The position numbers and the translations under genes are program-made. The notes below the pieces were generated by a model, which was not told where the DNA came from, made no database searches, and worked only from the letters and a program-made list of their open reading frames with translations. DNA of 64,000 nt from Acaudatibacter sp963835495. Its GTDB lineage: Bacteria; Pseudomonadota; Alphaproteobacteria; Caulobacterales; Caulobacteraceae. Location of the stretch: positions 1,302,001 through 1,366,000 of the forward strand of contig CAWIFQ010000003.1 of the NCBI GenBank assembly GCA_963835495.1, in the 5' to 3' direction. Numbering within the stretch: the first letter of the stretch is position 1; every line of letters starts with the position of its first letter. Below are positions 36,869-45,407 of this stretch, one piece after another.

Positions 36869-37415
36869 ATGTTGGTTCGCGAGCTTACGCGCGGACCAGG
36901 CCGCCGAAGCCGCTCGCATCCTGCGCGAAGCCATCGCCGGACCCTCCTACAAAGGTGCGGGCGAGGCTGAGGCGGAGGTCGCCAGCTTTCTCGGCCAGAA
37001 CCCCGAACGCTTCGCGCTGGCCGCGCTCGACGCCGAGCGGCTGCTGGGATGGGTGGGCGGCGTGCGGGGCTATTCGCATTCGCTCGAGCTGCACCCGCTG
37101 GTGGTCGATCCCACCTCGCAGCGCCACGGCGTCGGCCGCGCCCTGGTCGCTGCGCTGGAAGCGCGGGCGAAGGCGGACGGCTACCTGGCCATCCACCTCG
37201 GCGCGGACGACGAGGTCGGCGGCACCAGCCTGTTCGGGGCGGACGCGTTCCCGGACGCCCTGGCCAAGCTGGCGGCTATCCAGCCCACCCCGCTCGGCCA
37301 TCCGTTCTTCTTCTACCGCCGGCTCGGCTACGAGCCGGTCGGCCTCATCCCGGACGCCAACGGCTTCGGCAAGCCCGACATCCTGATGTCGAAGCGCCTC
37401 TCGGGCGCCGGGTAG
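36869..37415 (+). CDS. GNAT acetyltransferase (aminoglycoside 6'-N-acetyltransferase-like), apparent frameshift
   Basis: The conserved part (LGWVGGVRGYSHSLELHPLV, QRHGVGRALVAALEARAKAD, FFFYRRLGYEPVGLIPDANG) is a GNAT fold with the acetyl-CoA loop QRHGVG. It resembles aminoglycoside 6'-acetyltransferases, but substrate is unproven. The N terminus is split: ATG at 36869 gives MLVREL, and the continuation DQAAEAARILREAIAGPSYK is in another frame from 36894. Removing one T at 36885-36886 (MLVRELRADQ), or adding CG to the CGCG run, restores a protein of about 181 residues. Without that, translation can start only near 37053 and lose the first third. Confidence 0.78.
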
Positions 37416-37433
37416 AATATTGCCGGCGAACCC

Positions 37434-37442
37434 TGTGGATAA
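37434..37442. other. Perfect DnaA-box match
   Basis: TGTGGATAA is the reverse complement of the consensus DnaA box TTATCCACA. Only one copy is seen in this 177-base gap, with no AT-rich unwinding region, so it is not an origin. It could be a DnaA regulatory site or chance. Confidence 0.3.
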
Positions 37443-37592
37443 CTTTTCAAACCCGTAGATATCGGTGGTGACATCGGGGGCCATAGGCAAGACCTTGCGC
37501 GCTGGGGCGCGTCAGGGGAACTTTCGTTCGTTGACGATGTCAAAGACCTGGCGCCGCGGCCAGATCCAGACAGGCGCCTGGGTGATTCCGCG

Positions 37593-38300
37593 TCAAGCGC
37601 CGTAGCTGAGGCTCGGATACCAGTCCCGACCGCGTCCTTCCGGCGTCTGGTCGAGCACGGCCCAGAGCGGGGCCGGGTCCGGGGCGCCACGCGGGTCCTG
37701 GCCGGGGTCGGAGGTCGTGATCTCGCCGGACCAGAAATGGCGCAGCGTCCCATCGCGAAGGGTGAACACGTTCTGGGCCGGGACTTCCTGGCCGTCCGGC
37801 GTCAGGCCGAACCAGTCTCTGAAGTAGTTCCCGCCGAGATCGCTCGCGAGGCGCAGGTTCTTCCAGCCGCGCGCCGCTTTCCAGGAGGTCAGCCGCTCGA
37901 TCGGCGAGCGGGCCACGACCACCAGCGACACCCTCTGTCCGATGTCGTCGGCGTTGCCTTCCCAGGCGTCGAGCAGATTGGTGCACATCGGGCACGGCCG
38001 CTCGCGCTGAGGCCCGAACATGTAGCTATAGGTGACCAGGGTCTGCTTGTCGCCGAACAGGCCGGCCAGGTCGGTCTCGCCGGTCTCGGTCATGAAGCGA
38101 TAGTCGCCGGTCACCGGGGCGCCTGGCGGCAGCGCGCGGCGTTGGGCGGCGACGCGCTCGATGTGGCGTCGCAGTTCGATCTCCTCGGCCAGCAGCGCGA
38201 TGCGGGCGGCGCGGTACTCGGCGCTCTCGCCTGGAACGCGAATGGGTCCTTCGCTCGCGAGCTTGTCGGCCGGGATCAGGGTCTCGGTCTTGGCGTCCAT
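37593..38300 (-). CDS. DUF899 thioredoxin-like protein
   Basis: A 235-residue member of the DUF899 family, which has a thioredoxin-like fold. Visible marks are EIELRRHIERVAAQRRALPP, the segment YSYMFGPQRERPCPMCTNLL with a CPMC pair at the site of redox cysteines, and FGLTPDGQEVPAQNVFTLRD. The reaction is unknown. It stands alone between the acetyltransferase gene and the exporter gene. Confidence 0.9.
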   Translation of the reverse strand: MDAKTETLIPADKLASEGPIRVPGESAEYRAARIALLAEEIELRRHIERVAAQRRALPPGAPVTGDYRFMTETGETDLAGLFGDKQTLVTYSYMFGPQRERPCPMCTNLLDAWEGNADDIGQRVSLVVVARSPIERLTSWKAARGWKNLRLASDLGGNYFRDWFGLTPDGQEVPAQNVFTLRDGTLRHFWSGEITTSDPGQDPRGAPDPAPLWAVLDQTPEGRGRDWYPSLSYGA

Positions 38301-38509
38301 CGGGTGGTCCTCCCTGCTTGGAACGTAGTCGCGCCATTATGACGACGGACCAGGCCAGATTCCGACAGGGGCGATGCAATAAAACTGCAAGCGCGGGAAC
38401 ATGGACGCCAGCGCCTTAGCTAACCATCTAACCGGTTCAGTCCGTTTCTCCGGGCCGTGACCACCCCCAGTTTCCGGTCCAAGCGCCCGGCGTCAGTTCG
38501 AGGATTCCG

Positions 38510-40069
38510 ATGGCGGGACCCGCTTCCTCCGGCCAAGCCGCAGCGCCTGCGCCACTGCACGGCGGTCCGCTGGCGCTGATGTCGATCGCCCTGGCGCTCG
38601 GCACCTTCATGCAGGTGCTGGATTCGACGATCGCCAACGTTTCGATCCCGACCATCTCCGGCGACCTTGGCGTCAGCGCCGACCAGGGCACCTGGGTGAT
38701 CACGCTGTTCGCGATGTCCAACGGCGTCTCGGTGCCTTTGACCGGCTGGCTGATGGGCCGCTACGGCGTCGTGAAGACCTTCGCCGTCTCGGTCGCGCTG
38801 TTTACCGCCGCTTCGTTCCTCTGCGGCGTCGCCTGGGACCTGCCCTCGCTGCTGTTCTTCCGCATTCTGCAGGGGGCGGTGTCCGGTCCGATGATCCCTG
38901 GCTCGCAGGCGTTGCTGCTCTCGATCTTCCCGCCGTTCCGGCGCGGGCTGGCGCTGGCGATCTGGTCGATGACCACGCTGGTGGCGCCGATCTGCGGCCC
39001 GATCCTCGGCGGCTGGATCTCCGACAACACCACCTGGCGCTGGATCTTCTTCATCAACGTGCCGGTGGGCATCTTCTGCGCCATCGCCTGCTATCGTGGC
39101 CTGATCTCGCGCGAGACGCCGACCTACCGCCGGCCGATCGACAAGGTCGGCTTCCTGCTGCTGCTGGTCTGGGTCAGCGCGCTGCAGGTGATGCTCGACC
39201 GCGGCGCCGACGAGGACTGGTTCGCGTCGCCGTTGATCGTGGTGCTGGCGATCGTCTCGGCGATCAGCCTCGGCTCGTGGCTGATCTGGGAGTTGACCGA
39301 GCAAAATCCGATCGTCGACCTGTCGCTGTTCAAGTCACGCAACTTCGCCTTCGGCACGCTGGTGTTCTGCCTGGCCTACGCCGTCTTCTTCGGCGGCAAC
39401 GTGCTGCAACCGCTGTGGCTGCAGACCCGGCTCGGCTACATCGCCACCTGGGCGGGACTGGTGGCGGCGCCCAGCGGCGCCGTCGCCGTCTTCCTGACGC
39501 CGATCATGGCCCGCTACACCGGCCGGCTCGACGCGCGCCTCACCGCGACCATGGCGCTGGCGGCTTTCGGCGTTTCGTTCCTGATGCGCGCCGCCTGGCC
39601 GCCCGACGCCAGCTTCGGCGTGCTGGTGGTTCCCCAGCTGGTGCAAGGCATCGCCATGAGCACCTTCTTCGTCTCGATGATCACGATCCAGCTGCGCGAT
39701 GTGCCGCCGCAGCAGACCCCGTCGGCCAGCGGGCTCTCCAACTTCGCCCGCATCACCTTCGGCGGGTTCGCCGCCTCGCTCACCACCGCGTTCTGGGACC
39801 GCCGCGAGCGGCTGCATCAGACCCACTTCGCCGACGATCAGACCGCCCGGCTGAACGAATGGAGCCAGGCCCTGTCCGCCTTGCACCACGCCGGGCTCAC
39901 CGCGGAGCAGTCGCTGGGCGCGTTGGCGAACCAGGCGGTCAACCAGGCCTCCACCTTCGCCGCGCTCGACCTGTTCTGGCTGTTCGGCGTGCTCTCGATC
40001 GTCATGATCCCGCTGGTCTGGATCACCCGTCGCTCCATCAGCGGCGGCGGTCCGGTGGCGGCGGACTAG
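38510..40069 (+). CDS. EmrB/QacA-type MFS multidrug exporter (DHA2, 14 spans)
   Basis: A 519-residue major-facilitator protein. The DHA2 signature appears at the N terminus (LGTFMQVLDSTIANVSIPTI; GTWVITLFAMSNGVSVPLTG), motif C-like (VAPICGPILGGWISDNTTWR) and 14 predicted spans. EmrB proteins export hydrophobic drugs by proton antiport, usually with an EmrA membrane-fusion partner and a TolC channel. No emrA lies next to it, so the partner is elsewhere or absent. Confidence 0.92.
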   Translation: MAGPASSGQAAAPAPLHGGPLALMSIALALGTFMQVLDSTIANVSIPTISGDLGVSADQGTWVITLFAMSNGVSVPLTGWLMGRYGVVKTFAVSVALFTAASFLCGVAWDLPSLLFFRILQGAVSGPMIPGSQALLLSIFPPFRRGLALAIWSMTTLVAPICGPILGGWISDNTTWRWIFFINVPVGIFCAIACYRGLISRETPTYRRPIDKVGFLLLLVWVSALQVMLDRGADEDWFASPLIVVLAIVSAISLGSWLIWELTEQNPIVDLSLFKSRNFAFGTLVFCLAYAVFFGGNVLQPLWLQTRLGYIATWAGLVAAPSGAVAVFLTPIMARYTGRLDARLTATMALAAFGVSFLMRAAWPPDASFGVLVVPQLVQGIAMSTFFVSMITIQLRDVPPQQTPSASGLSNFARITFGGFAASLTTAFWDRRERLHQTHFADDQTARLNEWSQALSALHHAGLTAEQSLGALANQAVNQASTFAALDLFWLFGVLSIVMIPLVWITRRSISGGGPVAAD

Positions 40070-40179
40070 CCCGAGGCGGCGGCGCATTCAGTTGCGGGCG
40101 GCCGCTGCTCGTTGATAAGTCCGTGGGAACACAGAGCCGCACCGCGGTCCGCGCGGGCGTCCAAGGGGAGTCCAGGGCC

Positions 40180-41413
40180 ATGTCTCGCGTGAAATTCGGC
40201 GGCTTCCTCGCGCCGCACCACCCGATCGGCGAGCATCCGATGCTGCAGCTTCGCAGCGACATCGCGTTCGCCAAGCGGCTGGACGAGCTCGGCTTCGACG
40301 AGTTCTGGGTCGGCGAGCACCATTCCACCGGCTGGGAGGTAATCGCCTCGCCGGAGCTGTTCCTGGCCGCCGTGGCGGAACAGACGCACCGGATCCGGCT
40401 CGGCACCGGCGTCGTCTCCCTGCCGTACCACCACCCGTTCAACGTCGCCCAGCGCATGGTCCAGCTCGATCACATGTCGGGCGGCCGGGTGATTTTCGGG
40501 TCCGGACCAGGCGCGCTGCCCTCCGACGCCTACATGCTCGGCATCGACCCGATGACGCAGCGCGACCGCCAGGACGAGGCCATCGGCGTGATCAAGCGGC
40601 TGTTCGCCGGCGAACGGGTCACGCACGAGAGCGACTGGTTCACGCTGCGCGATGCGCGGCTGCAGCTGTTCCCCCTGCAGGAGGAGATGCCGTTCGCCGT
40701 GGCCTCGCAAATAAGCCCGTCGGGTATGACGCTGGCCGGCAAGTACGGCGCGGGCGTGCTTTCAATCGGTTCGATGACGACGGCCGGCCTGTTCGCCCTG
40801 CCGACGCAGTGGAGCTTCGCCGAGGAAGCGGCCGCCAAACACGGTCAGACCGTCGACCGCCGCAACTGGCGCGTGGTGATGAGCTGGCACATCGCCGAGA
40901 CCCGCGAGGAAGCCCGCGCCCAGGCCCGGGAAGGGCTGATGCGGTGGCACAACGAGTACAACGTCGGCACCCTGATGCGCCCAGGCGCGGTGGCCTACGG
41001 CTCCCCCGACGAGGCGGTGGACAAGACCGCCTTCGTCGAGGGCGCGGCCAGCGTCATCGGCACCCCCGACGATCTGGTGGCGAGCATCCGCCGCCTGCAG
41101 GAGATCAGCGGCGGGTTCGGCACGGTGATCGGCTTCGCCCACGACTGGGCCAATCGCGAGAATACCCTCAGGAGCTGGGACCTCGTGGCGCGCCACGTGG
41201 TGCCCGAGATCAACGGGCTGCTCGAGGGCTACCGCACCTCGCGCCAGTACGTGGTCGAGCACCGCGAACTCGTTCGAACGCGCCGGCCAAGCGATCATGC
41301 ATAAGATCATGAGCAACGAGCGCGCCGCAGCCGCGCTGGCCGAGACCCGCCGCGCCGCCACCGCCACCACCGGCGGCCACACGCCGGACCTGGACAAGGC
41401 AAAGTCGAAGTAG
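40180..41413 (+). CDS. LLM-class flavin-dependent oxidoreductase, apparent frameshift near C terminus
   Basis: A luciferase-like monooxygenase family enzyme: MSRVKFGGFLAPHHPIGEHP, EFWVGEHHSTGWEVIASPEL, GTGVVSLPYHHPFNVAQRMV and LDHMSGGRVIFGSGPGALPS. These enzymes use reduced flavin and oxygen to oxidise diverse substrates. The open frame ends at 41304, but a +1 shift within GAACTCGTTC (41266-41275) continues as FERAGQAIMHKIMSNERAAA to a TAG at 41413. That tail is the usual C terminus of this subgroup, so the full protein is about 410 residues and the early stop is probably an artefact. AAGGGGAG precedes the ATG. Confidence 0.87.
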
Positions 41414-41509
41414 CTCGCCGCCGCTCGTCGATTGACGCTGGCGAGCCACGCTCGCAGAGTCAGGATGCGCTCGGGCGCCGTTCGGGGCCCCGGGTTGCGG
41501 GAGATCACC

Positions 41510-41722
41510 GTGACCAAGCTCCTCGCGCTCGCCTGCCTCGCCGCCGCCGGTCTGTCGATCGCCGGCGCCGCCTCTGCGCTGAACCCCCAGCCGCTGCCGC
41601 CGAGGTGCCTCGCCGGTGTCCACTGCGGCGGTCCGACCGGCTCGCATCCCCGCGAAATGGCGATGAGCCGCCACGCCGTTCACTGCAAGATCGTGCATCA
41701 CCAGCGCATCTGCCGGCGCTAA
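41510..41722 (+). CDS. Small secreted protein with NPQPLPP motif
   Basis: A 70-residue protein starting at GTG 41510 after TGCGGGAG. A signal peptide (KLLALACLAAAGLSIAGAAS) precedes ALNPQPLPPRCLAGVHCGGP and a His/Cys-rich basic tail (RHAVHCKIVHHQRICRR). The four cysteines may form disulfides. I do not know its function. It converges on the PIG-L gene with 12 bases between stops. Confidence 0.55.
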   Translation: MTKLLALACLAAAGLSIAGAASALNPQPLPPRCLAGVHCGGPTGSHPREMAMSRHAVHCKIVHHQRICRR

Positions 41723-41734
41723 CCAGCGTCGCAG

Positions 41735-42502
41735 CTAACCTGGCCAGTTCGCCAGCTGCAGCACGGCCTCGCCGAGCAGCTCCTGCAGCGCCGGCGTCGC
41801 CGGATAGGGCGGATGGCGATACTGCCGAAACCCCTCGGCGTAAGCGACACCGAAGTCGCTGCCGCGCCGCTCGCCCCAGCTGACCATCGAGCCCGCGTAG
41901 TCCGCGATCCCGTGGTGGCGGGCGACCCAGGCGACCTGGCTCTCATGGGCCATCAGCATGCGCCGCTTGGTTTCGAGGAAATCGCCGATATCGACGCCGA
42001 AATCCGGCCTGATCCGCTCGCCCTCGCGGCTGCGCCCGCCGATCGCATCCATGAAGTAGAGGTGTGGGATCGCCGATAGGGCGGCGGCGGCGCCGGTGCG
42101 ATAGTTCGGAACCGACGAGGCGAAGCAGGCGTCGCGCGCCAGTACGCTCACCGCCTCGTGGTCCGGGTGGTAGTCGACGGGCGAGGCGGTGATGACGATG
42201 TCCGGGCGTGCGTCGCGGATCAGCTCGGTCATCCGCCGGCGCGAGGCGTCGTCATTGAACACCGCGAGGTCGCCGAAGCCGGCGCAGCGGTAGTCCGCGC
42301 CGATGATCGCCGCCGCCGCGGCGGCTTCCGCCTGGCGGATGCGCGCCGTCTCCTCGGGACTGGTCTCGGTCGCCCCGCCCTCGCCCGCCGTCGCGGTGAC
42401 GATAGTGATCCGGTGCCCCAGGTGCGCGAGCAACGCCAAGGCGCCAGCGCCAAGCGTCTCGATGTCGTCGGGATGGGCGTGGATGGCGAGGATGACGGCC
42501 AT
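41735..42502 (-). CDS. PIG-L family zinc deacetylase
   Basis: A 255-residue LmbE/PIG-L protein. The zinc site is seen in HAHPDDIETLGAGALALLAH (AHPDD) and DYHPDHEAVSVLARDA (HxxH). Family members remove acetyl groups from N-acetylglucosaminyl lipids, bacillithiol or mycothiol precursors, or modify antibiotics. The substrate is not evident from context. Confidence 0.9.
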   Translation of the reverse strand: MAVILAIHAHPDDIETLGAGALALLAHLGHRITIVTATAGEGGATETSPEETARIRQAEAAAAAAIIGADYRCAGFGDLAVFNDDASRRRMTELIRDARPDIVITASPVDYHPDHEAVSVLARDACFASSVPNYRTGAAAALSAIPHLYFMDAIGGRSREGERIRPDFGVDIGDFLETKRRMLMAHESQVAWVARHHGIADYAGSMVSWGERRGSDFGVAYAEGFRQYRHPPYPATPALQELLGEAVLQLANWPG

Positions 42503-42528
42503 GATCCTGCTCCAGCGGCGTTGGCGCG

Positions 42529-42834
42529 CTAGGCGCTCGCGACGTCGCTCAGAACCGCGGGGAACGCGTTCTTGAGATCGCTCGCTGCGCCTTCCGTACC
42601 GAGTGCGATTTGGAGGTCGGGGAACAGATCGAGGGCTGTGCTCGGATCCTGGTTCACGGCGGAGACCCAGTTGCTCCAGCTGAAGCCGTCCGGCGAGCCA
42701 TCGCTATAGGCCAGCAACGCGGCGCGTCGCCCGTTCTCCAGGCCCCAGACTTCGGCTTCCACGTCGCCATGCTGCTCCAGCCAGCCGTAGACCGGCTCGA
42801 GGTCGGCGGCGCGGAGCGAAAACGTCGTTGTCAT
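42529..42834 (-). CDS. Conserved hypothetical protein coupled to gmk
   Basis: A 101-residue acidic protein whose ATG overlaps the gmk stop (TGATG). It reads FSLRAADLEPVYGWLEQHGD, AEVWGLENGRRAALLAYSDG and FSWSNWVSAVNQDPSTALDL, with no signal or membrane span. I do not recognise it. It is the last gene of the fab-mltG-yicC-gmk run. Confidence 0.65.
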   Translation of the reverse strand: MTTTFSLRAADLEPVYGWLEQHGDVEAEVWGLENGRRAALLAYSDGSPDGFSWSNWVSAVNQDPSTALDLFPDLQIALGTEGAASDLKNAFPAVLSDVASA

Positions 42835-43481
42835 CACGCATCCGGCGCTTGTTCGATCAGCCCGGTAACGAAGGCGTCCAGCCACGGGTTGCGCGCGCGG
42901 CGCAGCCGCTCGGCGTGGTAGATGTGGGCCAGCTCGGCATAGGCGTGGTCGAAATCGTCGTTGACGATCACGTAGTCGTACTCGCCCCACTTGGTGAACT
43001 CTTCGCGCGCGGTTTGCAGCCGCCGGCGGATCATCTCGTCGGAATCCCCGGCGCGGGCGTGAATACGCCGCACCATCTCGGCCATCGTCGGCGGCAGGAT
43101 GAAGATGCGCACCGTATCCTCGGGCGCGCCGGCGGCGATGGCCCGCGCGCCCTGCCAGTCGACGTCGAACATCACGTCGTGGCCGCACGCCAGGCTATCC
43201 ATCACCTGCGCCTTGAGCGTGCCCGAGCGTTGATGGCCGTGCAGATGGGCCCACTCCAGGAACTCGCCCGCCTGGATCTTCGCGTCGAACTCTTCCTCGC
43301 TGGCGAAGAAGTACTCGCGGCCGTGATGTTCGCCGGGCCGCGGCGCGCGCGTGGTCATCGAGATCGATAGATCGAGGTCCGGGTGGTCGGCCACCAGGCG
43401 GCGCGACAGCGAGGTCTTGCCGACGCCCGACGGGCTCGAGAGCACCAGCATCAAGCCCCGCCGCTGTCGCTCACTCGACAT
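42834..43481 (-). CDS. gmk: Guanylate kinase
   Basis: Gmk phosphorylates GMP to GDP. The 215 residues show the P-loop LVLSSPSGVGKTSLSRRL, the GMP-binding SISMTTRAPRPGEHHGREYF, FLEWAHLHGHQRSGT, and DVMFDVDWQGARAI. The start overlaps the yicC stop by 11 bases. Confidence 0.97.
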   Translation of the reverse strand: MSSERQRRGLMLVLSSPSGVGKTSLSRRLVADHPDLDLSISMTTRAPRPGEHHGREYFFASEEEFDAKIQAGEFLEWAHLHGHQRSGTLKAQVMDSLACGHDVMFDVDWQGARAIAAGAPEDTVRIFILPPTMAEMVRRIHARAGDSDEMIRRRLQTAREEFTKWGEYDYVIVNDDFDHAYAELAHIYHAERLRRARNPWLDAFVTGLIEQAPDA

Positions 43482-44355
43482 TCTGCACCTGCTCGCGGAA
43501 CTGATCGATCGCCGCTTTCAGGGCAAGGCCGACCCGGGTCAAGCCGGTGGTCGCCGATTTGCTGCACAGGGTGTTGGCCTCGCGCATGAATTCCTGGGTC
43601 AGGAAGTCGAGCCGGCGGCCGGCGGCGGCGTCCTCCGCCATCAGCGCGCGGGCGGCGGCGACATGGCTGCCGAGCCGGTCGAGCTCTTCGCGCACGTCGG
43701 CCTTCGTGGCCATGACTGCAGCTTCCTGCACGATGCGATCGGCCGGCGCGGCGTCGCCCAGCAGTTCCGTGAGCCGCTTGGCGAACCTGTCGCGGATCGC
43801 CGGCCCCTGCGCAGCGGCCTCGGCTTCGGCTTCGGCGCACAGCGCCTCGACCTGATCGACCAATCCCCAGAGCACGACGCCCAACGTCGTCCCTTCCGCC
43901 AGCCGCGACGTCTTCAATCCGTCGAGCGCATCGGCGAGGCTCCTGGCCATCGCCGCTTCGGCCTCGGCCCGGGCCTCGGGCGCCTCGTCCGCCTCGCCAA
44001 TCTCGAGCACCCCGCGCAGGCCGAGCAGGCCGTCAGCGGAGGGCGTCAGCGCATGTCCCTTGCCGGTCAGTTCGTCGGCCAGCCCCAGATACCGCTCCAG
44101 CACCTCGCGGTTGATCCTGACCGCGCCCGCCATCTCGGCCCTGCGCGCGGTGATGGTGACGTTCACCTGGCCGCGCTGGAACCGCGCCTGCCCGGCTTCG
44201 CGGGCGATCCGCTCCAGTCCATCGAACCCGGGCGGCCCGCGGAAGCGGACTTCCAGGTTGCGGCCGTTGACCGAACGCGCCTCGACCGCCCAGCTCCACG
44301 GCCCCATCGCCCCTTCGGCGCGGGCGAAGCCGGTCATGCTGGAGAGCTTCAGCAC
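43471..44355 (-). CDS. YicC-type endoribonuclease family protein
   Basis: A 294-residue YicC homologue: SSMTGFARAEGAMGPWSWAV at the start, NVTITARRAEMAGAVRINRE, and the DUF1732 end LDFLTQEFMREANTLCSKSA. Work on E. coli YicC points to an endoribonuclease acting on small RNA; that is family knowledge. The start is GTG at 44355, overlapping mltG by seven bases. Confidence 0.92.
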   Translation of the reverse strand: MLKLSSMTGFARAEGAMGPWSWAVEARSVNGRNLEVRFRGPPGFDGLERIAREAGQARFQRGQVNVTITARRAEMAGAVRINREVLERYLGLADELTGKGHALTPSADGLLGLRGVLEIGEADEAPEARAEAEAAMARSLADALDGLKTSRLAEGTTLGVVLWGLVDQVEALCAEAEAEAAAQGPAIRDRFAKRLTELLGDAAPADRIVQEAAVMATKADVREELDRLGSHVAAARALMAEDAAAGRRLDFLTQEFMREANTLCSKSATTGLTRVGLALKAAIDQFREQVQNVE

Positions 44356-45407
44356 GCGGCGGGCTTTCCGGGCGGGGTCGCCGCCTGGCAGGCCCGCTTG
44401 GCCTCGATCGCGCGCCACTTGGCGACGTTCTGCTGGTGCTCGGCCAGGGTCGTGGCGAACACGTGTCCGCCCGTCCCATCGGCGACGAAGTAGAGGTCGC
44501 TGGTGTTGGCCGGATCGAGCGCGGCGGCCAGCGAGGCGCGGCCCGGATTGCCGATCGGCGTCGGCGGCAGGCCGGCGATCACGTAGGTATTGTACGGCGT
44601 CTGCGACTGCAGCTCGGACACCCGCAGGCCGTGGCCGAGCGGCCGCCCACCCGTCAGGCCGTAGATGGTGGTCGGATCACTTTCGAGCCGTATGCCGGCC
44701 TTAAGGCGATTGATGAAGATCGCGGCGATTCGCGGGCGTTCATCGGGCTTTGCCGTCTCTTTCTCGACGATCGAAGCCAGGATCACCGCCTCCTCCGGCG
44801 AGTGGTAGGGCAGATCCGGCTTGCGGTGGGCCCAGAGCGTGGCCAGCTCCCTGTCGCGGGCGTCCATCATCCGTCGCAGCACCGCCGAGCGATCGTCGCC
44901 GCGGCGCGCTTCGTAGGTCTCGGGCAGCACCGCCCCCTCCGCGGGCGCGGCGACGACGCCGGTCAGGAAATCGGCCCGCATCAGGGTCTCCATCACCACC
45001 TGCGAGGTCACCCCCTCGGGGATGGTCACGAAGTGGCGCACCACCCGACCCTCGGCGATCTGCGCGATCACCGATTGCAGCGAGGCGTGGGCGGGAAAGG
45101 CGTATTCGCCGGCCTTCAGCTTGTGCGCCGCGCCGGTGAGTTCCGCCGCCAGCATGAACTGGGTGTTCGAGCCGATCACCCGGGCGCGGCGCAGATCGCT
45201 GGCGATCTCGGTCACGCCTGCGCCAGGCGCCAGCACCACGGTCGAGCCCGGCGCGCCAGGTCCGGGACCGAAATAGACAAACAGGGCGATGATCGCGACC
45301 AGCGCCAACGCGGCGCCTAGCGTCGCCAGTGCGCCGTAGGCGGTCATCAACCGGCGGCGGGTTCGGGCGTCGCCCTTTTTCGGTCGGCGGGCAGGCCCTC
45401 GGCTCAC
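44349..45407 (-). CDS. mltG: Endolytic murein transglycosylase MltG
   Basis: MltG cuts nascent glycan strands at the inner membrane and sets their length. The 352 residues have one N-terminal span (LATLGAALALVAIIALFVYF), a LysM-like region (LKAGEYAFPAHASLQSVIAQ) and the YceG core with ILASIVEKETAKPDERPRIA, where the first Glu is catalytic, then SDPTTIYGLTGG and SPYNTY-like QTPYNTYVIAGLPPTPIGNP. The GTG start overlaps the fabF stop (GTGA). Confidence 0.95.
   Translation of the reverse strand: MSRGPARRPKKGDARTRRRLMTAYGALATLGAALALVAIIALFVYFGPGPGAPGSTVVLAPGAGVTEIASDLRRARVIGSNTQFMLAAELTGAAHKLKAGEYAFPAHASLQSVIAQIAEGRVVRHFVTIPEGVTSQVVMETLMRADFLTGVVAAPAEGAVLPETYEARRGDDRSAVLRRMMDARDRELATLWAHRKPDLPYHSPEEAVILASIVEKETAKPDERPRIAAIFINRLKAGIRLESDPTTIYGLTGGRPLGHGLRVSELQSQTPYNTYVIAGLPPTPIGNPGRASLAAALDPANTSDLYFVADGTGGHVFATTLAEHQQNVAKWRAIEAKRACQAATPPGKPAAC

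Noticed and set aside
37434..37442. Possible replication origin at a perfect DnaA box
   Set aside because: A single box with no AT-rich unwinding region, no further boxes close by and no origin-type gene neighbourhood.
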